64,000 nucleotides of DNA from Haloactinomyces albus (GTDB taxonomy: Bacteria; Actinomycetota; Actinomycetes; Mycobacteriales; Pseudonocardiaceae), in contig NZ_JAVDXW010000001.1 of assembly GCF_031458135.1 (NCBI RefSeq), forward strand, positions 1,550,001 to 1,614,000, in the 5' to 3' direction. The position numbers and the translations under genes are program-made. Within the stretch, counting starts at the first letter, position 1. Every line of letters starts with the position of its first letter. Positions 21,370 to 30,175 of the stretch are shown piece after piece. The notes under the pieces were generated by a model. The model made no database searches. It was not told the origin of the DNA and was given only the letters and a program-made list of their open reading frames with translations.

Positions 21370-22719
21370 TCAGTCCCGCAGCACCGCGAGTACCTCATCG
21401 CGCAGCGCTGCCATGGTGCCGGTGTCCCCGGCCTCCACATTCAGCCGGAGCAACGGCTCGGTGTTGGACGGGCGCAGGTTGAACCAGGAACCGTCCGTCA
21501 GCTCCACGGTAAGCCCGTCGAGCTCGTCGATACGAGCACCATTTCGGTGACGGAACGCCTCGGCGACCGCACGCATCCGCTCGCCCTGGTCACGCACCGT
21601 CGAATTGATCTCCCCCGAGGCCGCGTACCGGGAGTAACCCGCCATCAGATCCGCCAACGTGCCGTCCTGCCCACCGAGCGCGGCGAGGACGTGCAACGCG
21701 GCGAGCATCCCGGAGTCGGCGCGCCAGAAGTCCCGGAAATAGTAGTGCGCCGAATGCTCCCCACCGAAGATCGCCCCGGTCTCGGCCATCGTCTGCTTGA
21801 TGAACGAGTGGCCGACACGGGTGCGCACAGGCTTTCCGCCCTGCTCGGCGACGAGCTCGGGAACCACCTTCGAGGTGATGAGATTGTGGATGATCGACGC
21901 ACCCGGTTCCTTGGCCAGTTCCCGGGTCGCCACCAGCGCCGTGATGGCACTCGGCGAGACCGGGTCGCCGTTGCCGTCGATCACGAAGCAGCGGTCGGCG
22001 TCCCCGTCGAAAGCCAGACCGGCGTCGGCACCGACCTCGCGCACCTTTGCCTGCAGATCGACGAGGTTGGCCGGGTCCAGCGGATTCGCCTCGTGGTTCG
22101 GGAAGGTGCCGTCCAGCTCGAAGTACAGCGGAACGACCTCCACCGGCAGCTCCTCGAAAACCGGCGGAACGGTGTGCCCGCCCATGCCGTTGCCCGCATC
22201 GACCACGACGGTCAGCGGCCGGATCCCGTCGAGAGCGACCAGTTCCCGCAAAAAGGTGGCGTAGGCCCCGAGCATGTCGCGCTCGCTGATCGTGCCCTGC
22301 GCACCGAGGAACTCGGGGACCCCGTGGGTCACGAGTTCCTGGATTTCGGACAGCCCGCTGTCCTGCCCGACCGGCGCGGCACCGGCGCGGCACAGCTTGA
22401 TGCCGTTGTACTGCGCAGGGTTGTGGCTGGCGGTGAACATGGCTGCAGGCAGGTCCAGGTGCCCGGAGGCGAAGTACAGCATGTCGGTACTGGCCAGGCC
22501 GATGTAGACGACGTCGATGCCCTGACTCGTCACTCCCTCGGCGAACGCGGCCGCCAGCTCCGGCGAGGACTCCCGCATGTCGTAGCCGATGGCGACGGCC
22601 GGGCCGCCGACCAGCCTGGTGAACGCGGCCCCGATGTCGCGGACGACATCGACATCGAGTTCATCGCCCACCACCCCGCGGATGTCGTATGCCTTGACGA
22701 TCCCCGACAGGTCACGCAC
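21370..22719 (-). CDS. manB: Phosphomannomutase/phosphoglucomutase
   Basis: 449 aa. Converts mannose-6-P to mannose-1-P for GDP-mannose. The catalytic phosphoserine loop is MFTASHNPAQYNGIK, the metal loop is FDGDADRCF, the sugar loop is GGEHSAHYYF, and the phosphate-binding loop near the C-terminus is RPSNTEPLLRLNVE. The GTG at 22719 (MRDLSGIVKAYDIRG) has GGGGAG 8 bases upstream. It corresponds to Rv3257c and works between ManA and ManC, both encoded in this window. Confidence 0.95.
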   Translation of the reverse strand: MRDLSGIVKAYDIRGVVGDELDVDVVRDIGAAFTRLVGGPAVAIGYDMRESSPELAAAFAEGVTSQGIDVVYIGLASTDMLYFASGHLDLPAAMFTASHNPAQYNGIKLCRAGAAPVGQDSGLSEIQELVTHGVPEFLGAQGTISERDMLGAYATFLRELVALDGIRPLTVVVDAGNGMGGHTVPPVFEELPVEVVPLYFELDGTFPNHEANPLDPANLVDLQAKVREVGADAGLAFDGDADRCFVIDGNGDPVSPSAITALVATRELAKEPGASIIHNLITSKVVPELVAEQGGKPVRTRVGHSFIKQTMAETGAIFGGEHSAHYYFRDFWRADSGMLAALHVLAALGGQDGTLADLMAGYSRYAASGEINSTVRDQGERMRAVAEAFRHRNGARIDELDGLTVELTDGSWFNLRPSNTEPLLRLNVEAGDTGTMAALRDEVLAVLRD

Positions 22720-22849
22720 GCTGCACTCTCCCCGAAACTCCGGCTCCACGGTGCCTTCCGTGAGCCTACCGGGAATCGCATCCATCGTGGTGACAGATCG
22801 GCCATCACGAACGCAGAGCTTCTTTCAGTACGGGTTTCCCGCCTGGATC

Positions 22850-23209
22850 TCACTCGTCCAGTGGATCGGGCAGAGCGCGCAGATGGCCGCGACGCCCGTA
22901 CCCGGCCTGCGAATCCTGCCCGCTGCCGGGTCTGCCTGCCTCACGGACCGCCTCGGCGAGGGCAGTCAGGTCGTCGTCCGAGGGTTCCGGCGGCGTGAAC
23001 TCCCCCTCGTGGCGGACGACCTCCCAGCCCTTGGGCACGGTCAGCCGGAGCGCATGCTCCTCACAGAGGTCGTAGCTGTGTGGCTCGGCATACGTGGCCA
23101 GCGGTCCGACGACCGCGGTGGAATCCGAATAGGCATACGTCAGCGTCGCCACCGCCGGGTTGGCACACCCGGTTCTCGAGCAACGCCTGACGGTCAGCAC
23201 GCCTGGCAC
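22850..23209 (-). CDS. DUF3499 family protein (Rv3258c-like)
   Basis: 119 aa. Cys-rich start (RRCSRTGCANPAVATLTYAY) then SDSTAVVGPLATYAEPHSYD, LCEEHALRLTVPKGWEVVRHEG. The pattern CxxxxC and C..H resembles a small zinc-binding domain; the function is unknown. The GTG at 23209 has AAGGA seven bases upstream; a GTG at 23200 is also possible. It is upstream of the phosphomannomutase gene and divergent from the metallopeptidase-like gene, as in mycobacteria. Confidence 0.85.
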   Translation of the reverse strand: MPGVLTVRRCSRTGCANPAVATLTYAYSDSTAVVGPLATYAEPHSYDLCEEHALRLTVPKGWEVVRHEGEFTPPEPSDDDLTALAEAVREAGRPGSGQDSQAGYGRRGHLRALPDPLDE

Positions 23210-23291
23210 GATAGCGTCCTTGTCACGAGGCTCGCCGCAGGCACGCGGAAAAAGGATTCGAACGGCTCTCCACCGGGGTACGGCGAAGGCG

Positions 23292-23297
23292 TACCCT
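23292..23297 (+). promoter_or_regulatory. -10 element for leaderless 23304 gene
   Basis: TACCCT, then 6 bases, then the GTG start at 23304; no Shine-Dalgarno. Confidence 0.45.
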
Positions 23298-23303
23298 CGG
23301 CGC

Positions 23304-23777
23304 GTGGTAGTCGCACGTGGATCCCGACGCCAGGTCCGGGGCAGACGGGACCGGCGGGGCCGTGGCCTGCGAGGACCGTTGTACCCGTCCTCCGTCCCGG
23401 TCGCCCGGAGCCGGTCGCAGCGCTTCGACGCGCTGGTTCTGGAAGCCCTCGAGCCGATCGAACAGCGCTGGCATACCGAGTTGACGGAGCTCGACGTCGC
23501 CGTCGACGAAGTTCCCGAGATCACCATGACCTCCCCGGAGACGGTGGTGTGGGACGACGACGTCGTCGTCGATGCCAACGTGCCACTCGCACGACTGGTC
23601 CCCGCAGGGGTCGATCGCCAGGGACTGCCGACCCGCGCACGTATCGTGCTGTATCGCCACCCGCTGGAGGTCAGAGCACGCAGCGGCACGGATATGGCCC
23701 ATCTGCTGCACGATGTTCTGGTCGAACAGGTCGCCGCCTATCTGGGGCTGGATCCCGGGGTCATCGAGGGACGCTGA
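23304..23777 (+). CDS. Metallopeptidase-family (zincin-like) protein, Rv3259-like, motif degenerate
   Basis: 157 aa. After a basic N-terminus comes LRGPLYPSSVPVARSRSQRF, then DLVLEALEPIE-like and DVAVDEVPEI segments, and a C-terminal helix MAHLLHDVLVEQVAAYLGLD. In the zincin family this helix carries HExxH; here it reads HDVLVEQ, so the glutamate and second histidine are absent, as in the mycobacterial relative as I recall it. Catalysis is therefore doubtful. Start GTG 23304 is supported by the -10-like TACCCT six bases before it. The 3' end overlaps the convergent GT2 gene by 40 bases. Confidence 0.75.
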   Translation: MVVARGSRRQVRGRRDRRGRGLRGPLYPSSVPVARSRSQRFDALVLEALEPIEQRWHTELTELDVAVDEVPEITMTSPETVVWDDDVVVDANVPLARLVPAGVDRQGLPTRARIVLYRHPLEVRARSGTDMAHLLHDVLVEQVAAYLGLDPGVIEGR

Positions 23778-26700
23778 GCGAGCTCATCGACCGAAACGGA
23801 CGGCCCCGGGACGGGAGCAGGCCGCTCCCGTCGCCGCCCGGACATGCGCCGCCGCTGCGGCAGGGCTCCGATCAGAGTGAACAGGATCGCGGCGGCCTGC
23901 ACGGCCAGCAGGGTGGTCCTCGGCAGCTCCGTGAAGGTCACCCGTACCCGGCTGGCCTGCTCGGGCAACGGGACGGCGACCTGGTGCCCCCACGCTGTGG
24001 CCAGGGGTACCGCACGGCCGTCGACACGAGCCTGCCAGCCCGCTTCGTTCTCCGCCCCCAGCACCAGCAGCCGTCCGGGCGCACCCTGCGAGACGCGTAC
24101 CGTCACGTGTGGCAGAGTGGCCTCGACCACGACCGGCCATGATTCCGGTGCGGGTGCCTTCTCCTTGCGTGCCTGCCTGGCCAGGGCGGGTCCCAGCAGT
24201 TCGACCGGGCTGCTGGGCAGCAGCAGACGCAGCACCGCACGGCCGTCGGCGAGTTCGCCGCTGTCGGCCACCAGGTCGCCTGCCACCCCGTGCAGCTTCG
24301 CCGCAGTCGTGGCATCCGGTACCGCGATGAATCCCGCGCCGCGCGCGGCCGCCGCCGCCAGGGCACTGCGGACGCGGGAGCGCTGCCCGGACAGCAGATC
24401 GGCTTCGATCCGGTGGAGCCAGTCCACCGCCGTGCCGGTGGGAACCACGGCATCCGTACCGAACCGGGGCCGTCCGCCCTCGATGAGCCGGGCGGGCTGC
24501 GGGCCGGAATTCAGCGACAGCAGCAGGCCCGGGCCTGCCGGATCGGCCGTGAAGGCAGGGGTGGCCGCAGCCTGCTGCACCCGCAGCGGGCCGCTGCGGC
24601 CCGCCAGCACCGCACCCGATGCCACGGCCAGCAGTGCGACCACGAGGGAGGCGGCGGCGACACGCCGAGCCTGCCCGGAACCCGGAATTCCGGCAGCCGT
24701 GATCCGGGCAGGTCGTCGCCCACCGTGTGCCGCCGCGAGCACGATCCACACCAGGCCGCAGGCGGCCAGCACCAGAGGGGCTCCTGTCCAGCCGACCGTG
24801 CTCGGACCACCCCAGATCGGAGTCACCGGGACCGTGCCGATGATCACCGCCGTCGCCCATCCCGTCAGCGCGACGACGATCCCCGGCAGTACGGCACGGC
24901 AGGGTGCCAGCACGATTGCGGCGATCGCCGCGATGACGAGAGCACCGGCGGTCCAGCTCGCGGGCGAACCGCCCGGGCTCAACACCGCCACCGACATCCC
25001 GACGGGATCCTCGATCACTCGCGCGCCCAGGCCGTGCACCAGGATCTGCGGATTCCTGAACACCGCCACCGGCCACGGCAGCAGACACGCCACCGGCAGC
25101 AGCACGAGCGCGAAGAGCCCGGCGGTACGGCGCGGGGTGTAGCCCCGGGCGGACCGCGCACGGCCGGGGACGAGCACGAAACCGAGCAGCGCCAGTACGA
25201 CGAGCACGAGATGCATCACCGGCGCGAAGGCTCCGAGCACGGCCAACCCCAACGCGGTCAGGCAGGCCCTGCCCAGCCAGTGACCCGATTTCGCCGCGAG
25301 ATCGGCGCGCCCGGACAGGCCCACCACGGAGGCGATACCACTCAGCAGCACCGGCATGAGGATGTGTGCGACGACGACACCGAGCCGCCCCTGTGCGGCC
25401 GACATCGTCGCAGCCGGAAGCAGGGCATAGGCTGCTGCCGCAGCCGCACGCCAGGACCGCGGCACCGCCGGGAAACGAGCCGCCGCGTAGGCCGAGAGCC
25501 CGGCCAGCGGAACTCCCAGGAGCAGCAGTACGGCGACCCCGGTGGCGACTCCGCCGACCGGCGCGAGGACCGTGCCCAATGCGGCGAGCACCAGCAGCGA
25601 AGCAGGCGCGGGAGAACCCGTACCGCCGTGAGCAGGATGCCAGGCGGCGAGATACTCGGACCACGTCGCCGCGAGATCGGACGTCGCCAGGAGCCGCCCG
25701 CCGTGCAGTTCCGCACCGAACCGCGCGGATTCCGCCAGGGGCCCGTGGAGGAGCACGGCAATCCCCAGCAACACCGCCACCAACAACACCGGCGGGCTCA
25801 GCAGGAGTCCACGCAGCACTCTCGAACGATCGACCGGCACGAGCAGCAGCTTGTCTCCCGGTCCGCCACTCGGGACCTGCTCGTCCCGCGACACCGGTGA
25901 AGGACGCGGCCGGGAGTCCTCGGGGGTGGCCGTGGTCTCGGTGGCAACGGGCACGACGACCGGCTCGCTCGGCCGACGCAGACCGGCCACCCCACGCCTG
26001 CGCCCCCCCCGGGTGCCCGGTGCTCCTGCCGGAAGGGCCTCGGGACCGGCCCTGCGGACGACAGCGGGATCGTGCTGAAACGTCCCTTCGCCCGTCACGG
26101 GCAACGTCCGACCCGACATCACGTCCTGCCGCACACGGTTGCGCACCAACCGTGCGATTCCCCCGCGTACACCGTTGCGCAGACGGGTCAGCCGACTGGT
26201 CAGCAACCCACGCACGCCCTGCGGGCGGGGAATCACCCGCCGTCGCGCTGCTCGTGCCCGCAGCAGACCGAAACGGCCCGTGAGCAGACCCGACACGGTG
26301 GCGAACTCGGCAGCAGCCTCGGGTATGCGGCGCAGCACGGTGAATCCGCACCCTCGGAGCAGGGTGAGCAGGAACAGCCGCACGAGACCGAGTGCGAATG
26401 CGAGAGGGGCGCTGTTGACCAGGAAAGTGCGGACGCCGTGGGCGCGCCGTGCCACGGAAACGGCCCGCGTTGCCGGTGCGGGCAGCGCGGAGAGATCCCG
26501 CGCTCCCCGTCGCAGCGCACCCCTGTGGCGCATGCGCGCACCCGGTACACGCAGCACGAGATGACCGTCCGCGTTGATCCGCCAGCCCAGATCGATGTCC
26601 TCCCCTCCGAGGGAGAACGCCTCGTCGAACCCTTCCAGACGTTCGAAGACGGTACGCCGGATCAACGCACAGGCCGTCGAGACCGCCAAGGTCTCGGATA

Positions 26701-27274
26701 CCTGCAAGGCGGACACGGTGTGCGCACTGTCCTCGACGTTCAGCGCAGGATCCGGTTCCGACTGCCCCATTCCGGTCTGCTGGTGTCCCGAGGTGTCCAT
26801 CGACAGCCCGGCGTCGATCACCAGCCGGGGATCCTGCCAGTCCAAGCCGAGCGGTCCGAGCATCGCCGCACCGGAGTCCGCATCGGCCACCTGCAGCAGA
26901 GTCTGCAGGCAATCCGGCTCGGGGGCCGAGTCGTCGTGCAGCAACCACAGCCACTGGCCCGGGTCGCCCCAACGCTCGGTCGCGTGCTCGACCGCCGCTG
27001 CCACCGCCGCGCCGAAACCCGTGCCGCTCGACGGGGTGAGGATACCGTCCAAAAGAGGACCGGCGGCTGTATCGTCCGTACCGCTTCCGGCTGCCCGGGC
27101 CAGCAGTGCGGGACTGCCGTCACTCGAGCCCGTGTCCACCGCCAACAGATGCCGGGGACGAATGGTGAGCCGCCGCAGGGCGTCGAGCACCTCGGGCAGC
27201 CACTCCTCGCCGTTGTGGCAGACGAGGATCGCCAGCACCGGCGCGGTGCTCAGGCGAGGCACAGAAGCGGCCAC
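23738..27274 (-). CDS. Large membrane glycosyltransferase, GT2 domain plus multi-span region
   Basis: 1178 aa. GTG start with GGGAGG six bases upstream. Residues about 10-290 form a GT2 catalytic domain: AILVCHNGEEWL, DTGSSDGS, WLWLLHDDSAPEPD (DxD-type) and FSLGGEDIDLGWRI. A Pro/Arg-rich linker follows (about 385-480), then roughly 12 membrane spans (about 490-880), an extracytoplasmic Ala-rich domain (about 890-1120) and a last span near 1130-1150. This plan suits transfer of a sugar to a lipid-linked or exported acceptor. Its place beside whiB is notable; the substrate is unknown. Confidence 0.88.
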   Translation of the reverse strand: MAASVPRLSTAPVLAILVCHNGEEWLPEVLDALRRLTIRPRHLLAVDTGSSDGSPALLARAAGSGTDDTAAGPLLDGILTPSSGTGFGAAVAAAVEHATERWGDPGQWLWLLHDDSAPEPDCLQTLLQVADADSGAAMLGPLGLDWQDPRLVIDAGLSMDTSGHQQTGMGQSEPDPALNVEDSAHTVSALQVSETLAVSTACALIRRTVFERLEGFDEAFSLGGEDIDLGWRINADGHLVLRVPGARMRHRGALRRGARDLSALPAPATRAVSVARRAHGVRTFLVNSAPLAFALGLVRLFLLTLLRGCGFTVLRRIPEAAAEFATVSGLLTGRFGLLRARAARRRVIPRPQGVRGLLTSRLTRLRNGVRGGIARLVRNRVRQDVMSGRTLPVTGEGTFQHDPAVVRRAGPEALPAGAPGTRGGRRRGVAGLRRPSEPVVVPVATETTATPEDSRPRPSPVSRDEQVPSGGPGDKLLLVPVDRSRVLRGLLLSPPVLLVAVLLGIAVLLHGPLAESARFGAELHGGRLLATSDLAATWSEYLAAWHPAHGGTGSPAPASLLVLAALGTVLAPVGGVATGVAVLLLLGVPLAGLSAYAAARFPAVPRSWRAAAAAAYALLPAATMSAAQGRLGVVVAHILMPVLLSGIASVVGLSGRADLAAKSGHWLGRACLTALGLAVLGAFAPVMHLVLVVLALLGFVLVPGRARSARGYTPRRTAGLFALVLLPVACLLPWPVAVFRNPQILVHGLGARVIEDPVGMSVAVLSPGGSPASWTAGALVIAAIAAIVLAPCRAVLPGIVVALTGWATAVIIGTVPVTPIWGGPSTVGWTGAPLVLAACGLVWIVLAAAHGGRRPARITAAGIPGSGQARRVAAASLVVALLAVASGAVLAGRSGPLRVQQAAATPAFTADPAGPGLLLSLNSGPQPARLIEGGRPRFGTDAVVPTGTAVDWLHRIEADLLSGQRSRVRSALAAAAARGAGFIAVPDATTAAKLHGVAGDLVADSGELADGRAVLRLLLPSSPVELLGPALARQARKEKAPAPESWPVVVEATLPHVTVRVSQGAPGRLLVLGAENEAGWQARVDGRAVPLATAWGHQVAVPLPEQASRVRVTFTELPRTTLLAVQAAAILFTLIGALPQRRRMSGRRRERPAPVPGPSVSVDELAQRPSMTPGSSPR

Positions 27275-27449
27275 AGTAAACCTCCCACCGCTGTGATCCG
27301 ACTACCGCAAGACGGTAGTGGACCAGCGATGGGAGGTCGCCCCCTACCGGGTGAGGGCAAATTCCTGTCGGATGAGCGCAGATCCGTGACGGACGGGCAC
27401 GGAAAGTGACTTGCTCATGACGACCACACCGACTGTCCGTGGATTCCGG

Positions 27450-27764
27450 TTACCCGGCACGGCGCTTGAGCCTGCGGCGTTCCCGCTCGGACAGGCCACC
27501 CCAGATCCCGAAGCGCTCATCGTGTTCGAGCGCATACTCCAGACATTCGGAGCGGACCTCGCACCCGGCACAGATACGCTTGGCTTCCCGCGTGGATCCC
27601 CCTTTTTCCGGAAAGAACGCCTCCGGGTCCGTCTGAGCGCACAAAGCACGCTCCTGCCACTCCTGTTCCTCCTCGTCCATCTCGAACAGCCCGGCGAGGA
27701 CATTCATTTCGGCTATGTGCGACTCCCCCCGCTCCATGAGAAGGCCTTCTCCTGTCTGCACCAT
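27450..27764 (-). CDS. whiB: WhiB-family iron-sulfur transcription factor (WhiB2/WhmD type)
   Basis: 104 aa. The four cluster Cys are 42, 65, 68 and 74 (LCAQTDPEAFFPEKGGSTRE, then ICAGCEVRSEC), followed by the turn GIWGG (86-90) and basic C-terminus RERRRLKRRAG. The body is nearly identical to mycobacterial WhiB2, needed for septation. The ATG at 27764 has GGAGG nine bases upstream; an internal ATG at residue 20 is an alternative. It is monocistronic or reads into the GT2 gene, 175 bases downstream. Confidence 0.96.
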   Translation of the reverse strand: MVQTGEGLLMERGESHIAEMNVLAGLFEMDEEEQEWQERALCAQTDPEAFFPEKGGSTREAKRICAGCEVRSECLEYALEHDERFGIWGGLSERERRRLKRRAG

Positions 27765-28258
27765 GTGTGTTTTCCTCCCCCGATCGCTCCCGGTCCCGCG
27801 AGCCCTCCCCAGGGCATTCGGGACGCACTCGACCAGCACTCCTACCGATCACACCCGGCGAAGAACGAGTTGTCTCCGCCGCCGGCCGACTCCCTCCGCG
27901 AATGTCGGAAAGTTCGACCGACCGCTTGCCTGTCGTGTTTCTCAGCCCCGGCCGATCACCGCATGACTTGCCAGCCGACAGGCTGATAGCTGCGTGTTCC
28001 CTCACACACCAACCGTTTCAGCGAAGAATGACACCGTTGTGATTACACCCGTGTAGCTCCTTGCGGTCAAGAAGAAACAGTCTGTAGGGGGACACCGCCA
28101 CTCCACCACGAAGCGCAGGCACATCCCCACGTTCGGCAGACAGCGGTACTCCATCGGCGCACAGTGCCACTCCGTCCGACTGCCTGCATGATCCTTGATC
28201 TAGGAATACCACTCGGTGCGCTTCCACGCCTGCCGAACGACGAAGGGAGACTGGTGGG
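27765..28258. other. 494-base divergent control region between whiB and the site-2 protease
   Basis: No gene is supported. The stretch is less GC-rich than its surroundings. It contains a short palindrome, TACACCCGTGTA at 28044-28055, and several TGTG/CACA half-sites that could bind a regulator. whiB genes usually have long control regions; a promoter could not be fixed with confidence. Confidence 0.5.
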
Positions 28259-29008
28259 GTGAACAACACCGCGAAGCGAGTCAGCCCCCTCTTCCTGGCA
28301 CTGCTCGGCGTGACTGTCGTAGGCGGTGTCCTGGCGAGTCAGGACAACACCGCCGCACGCATCGCGGGTGTCGTGCTGATCGTGCTCGGCGGGTGGGCGA
28401 GTTCGCTGTGCCTGCACGAATTCGGCCACGCGATCACCGCGTTTCGCGGTGGTGACCGCGAGGTCCGCGCGAAGGGCTACCTGACCCTGGATCCACGGCA
28501 CTACACCGATCCGGTGCTGAGCATCGTGCTGCCACTGCTGTTCGTGGCCATCGGCGGAATTCCACTGCCCGGTGGCGCGGTCTGGATCAACCATGCCGCC
28601 CTGCGGTCCCGGCGCAGCGAGTCGATGGTGTCGCTGGCCGGGCCGCTGATGAACCTGGCCCTCGGGATCCTTCTCACGGCGGCCGTCGCCACGTTCACCA
28701 TGCCTGCCGGTCTGGCCGCAGGACTGTCGTATCTGGCTTTTCTGCAGGTCATCGGATTCGTGTTGAACATCCTGCCGGTTCCGGGGCTGGACGGGTACGG
28801 CGCGATCGAACCGTGGCTGTCCGGCCCCGCGCGCCGCTTCGGGGAGAAAGCGCGGCCGTGGGCCCCGCTGATCATCATCGCCGTCATCATCGGCATCCCG
28901 GGCGCCGGAGTCGCGTTCTTCTCCTTCGCCTTCTGGTTCTTCGACCTGGTCGGCGGCTCCGGCTTGCTGGCCCGCATCGGGGATTCCCTGTTCCGCTTCT
29001 GGCAGTAA
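28259..29008 (+). CDS. Site-2 protease family zinc metalloprotease (M50)
   Basis: 249 aa, mostly hydrophobic with about five to six spans. The active site HEFGH is at residues 53-57 in a membrane segment; the partner motif NILPVPGLDG (about residues 169-178) supplies the Asp ligand. The VSLAGPLMNL segment is family-typical. Such proteases cut membrane-bound anti-sigma factors or signal peptides within the bilayer; the substrate here is unknown. The GTG at 28259 follows GGGAG by about nine bases. No PDZ domain is present. Hairpins follow the stop. Confidence 0.9.
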   Translation: MNNTAKRVSPLFLALLGVTVVGGVLASQDNTAARIAGVVLIVLGGWASSLCLHEFGHAITAFRGGDREVRAKGYLTLDPRHYTDPVLSIVLPLLFVAIGGIPLPGGAVWINHAALRSRRSESMVSLAGPLMNLALGILLTAAVATFTMPAGLAAGLSYLAFLQVIGFVLNILPVPGLDGYGAIEPWLSGPARRFGEKARPWAPLIIIAVIIGIPGAGVAFFSFAFWFFDLVGGSGLLARIGDSLFRFWQ

Positions 29009-29017
29009 AACTGCACG

Positions 29018-29035
29018 GGGGCGCACGTACGCCCC
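29018..29035. terminator. GC-rich stem-loop after the site-2 protease gene
   Basis: GGGGCG, loop CACGTA, CGCCCC; flanking TGC/GCA bases extend the pairing. It lies 10 bases after the stop and directly before the palindrome at 29044. Confidence 0.5.
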
Positions 29036-29043
29036 GCAAGAAA

Positions 29044-29065
29044 TGCAGTTTCGCGCGAAACTGCA
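29044..29065. repeat. 22-bp perfect palindrome, first copy
   Basis: The core GCAGTTTCGCGCGAAACTGC is flanked by T and A. The identical 22 bases occur again at 55804-55825. Read on the minus strand it is followed by a short T-run. It probably acts as a terminator or a protein-binding palindrome between two plus-strand genes. Confidence 0.75.
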
Positions 29066-29170
29066 AAAACCGCCCGCACCTGCGCATGCCGACGGTGCTT
29101 GCGGACAACGGCACGAGTCACAGCGAGGTTCACGGCATCGGCCGCGGCCCTCCGTGGGAGGATGCCGGGT

Positions 29171-30175
29171 GTGAAGGTCGTAGTACTGGTCGGTGGAGTC
29201 GGCGGGGCGCGTTTCCTGCTGGGCGTCAAGCAAGCTCTGGGAATGCCCGCGGTCGGTGAACCGGAACAGCCGACACCCCACGAGGTCTCGGCGGTGGTCA
29301 ACATCGGCGACGACGCCTGGATGCACGGTTTGCGCGTGTGCCCGGATCTGGACACGTGCATGTACACCCTGGGTGGCGGCATCGATTCCGAGAAGGGCTG
29401 GGGACGCGTCGAGGAGACCTGGTCGGTCTCGGCCGAGCTGGCTGCCTACGGTGCCGAGCCGAACTGGTTCGGCCTCGGCGACCGCGATATCGCCACCCAT
29501 TTGGTGCGTTCGAGGATGCTGCGTGCCGGCTACCCGCTGTCGGCGGTGACCGAAGCGCTGTGCGACCGGTGGCGGCCGGGAGTTCGGTTGCTTCCGGTCA
29601 GCGACGAGCGCGTCGAGACCCACGTCGCCATCGAGGGCCCGGAAGGGCAGGGGCCTCGGGCAGTGCATTTCCAGGAATGGTGGGTCCGCTACCGTGCCGA
29701 GCCGGCAGCGCAGGCGATCGTGCCGGTCGGAGCCGACGAGGCGGAGCCTGCCCCGGGGGTGTCCGAGGCTCTGGAACAAGCCGACGTCGTGCTCATCGCA
29801 CCGTCCAATCCCGTGGTCAGCATCGGCACCCTGCTGGCCGTACCGGGTTTCGGTGCGGCTCTGCGCGCGACGCAGGCACCGGTGGTCGGGCTGTCCCCGA
29901 TCGTCGGCGGACAACCGGTGCGCGGTATGGCCGACGCCTGCCTGAACGCGATCGAGGTGGACAGCACGGCCGAGGCCGTCGGCGGACACTACGGCGCGAG
30001 GCCCACGGGCGGCGTCCTCGATGCCTGGTTGGTACACAGCGGAGACAATGTCGATGTCCCCGGTGTCGCGGTCCGGCAGGTGCCACTGCTGATGTCCGAT
30101 GTGGAGGCCACCGCACAGATGGCCCGTGCGGCGTTCGAGATCGCAGGCCTGCCCGTCCCGGAGGGAGCACGATGA
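29171..30175 (+). CDS. fbiA: 2-phospho-L-lactate transferase (F420 biosynthesis)
   Basis: 334 aa. Joins the phospho(enol)lactate moiety to Fo to build the F420 core. The N-terminus [20 protein letters not shown] and the blocks [35 protein letters not shown] and [15 protein letters not shown] match actinobacterial FbiA/CofD. The GTG at 29171 has GGGAGG nine bases upstream; the ATG at 29162 touches the ribosome site and is less likely. It is the first gene of fbiA-fbiB-NUDIX, with a four-base overlap into fbiB. Confidence 0.95.
   Translation: MKVVVLVGGVGGARFLLGVKQALGMPAVGEPEQPTPHEVSAVVNIGDDAWMHGLRVCPDLDTCMYTLGGGIDSEKGWGRVEETWSVSAELAAYGAEPNWFGLGDRDIATHLVRSRMLRAGYPLSAVTEALCDRWRPGVRLLPVSDERVETHVAIEGPEGQGPRAVHFQEWWVRYRAEPAAQAIVPVGADEAEPAPGVSEALEQADVVLIAPSNPVVSIGTLLAVPGFGAALRATQAPVVGLSPIVGGQPVRGMADACLNAIEVDSTAEAVGGHYGARPTGGVLDAWLVHSGDNVDVPGVAVRQVPLLMSDVEATAQMARAAFEIAGLPVPEGAR

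Noticed and set aside
19837-22998. 1053-aa open frame on the plus strand
   Set aside because: It is antisense to the manA-cluster genes, rich in His/Arg/Gly, and covers well-recognised minus-strand enzymes; a GC-rich shadow frame.
23784-26972. 1062-aa open frame on the minus strand
   Set aside because: Overlaps the GT2 gene in another frame; Arg/Gly-rich without any motif.
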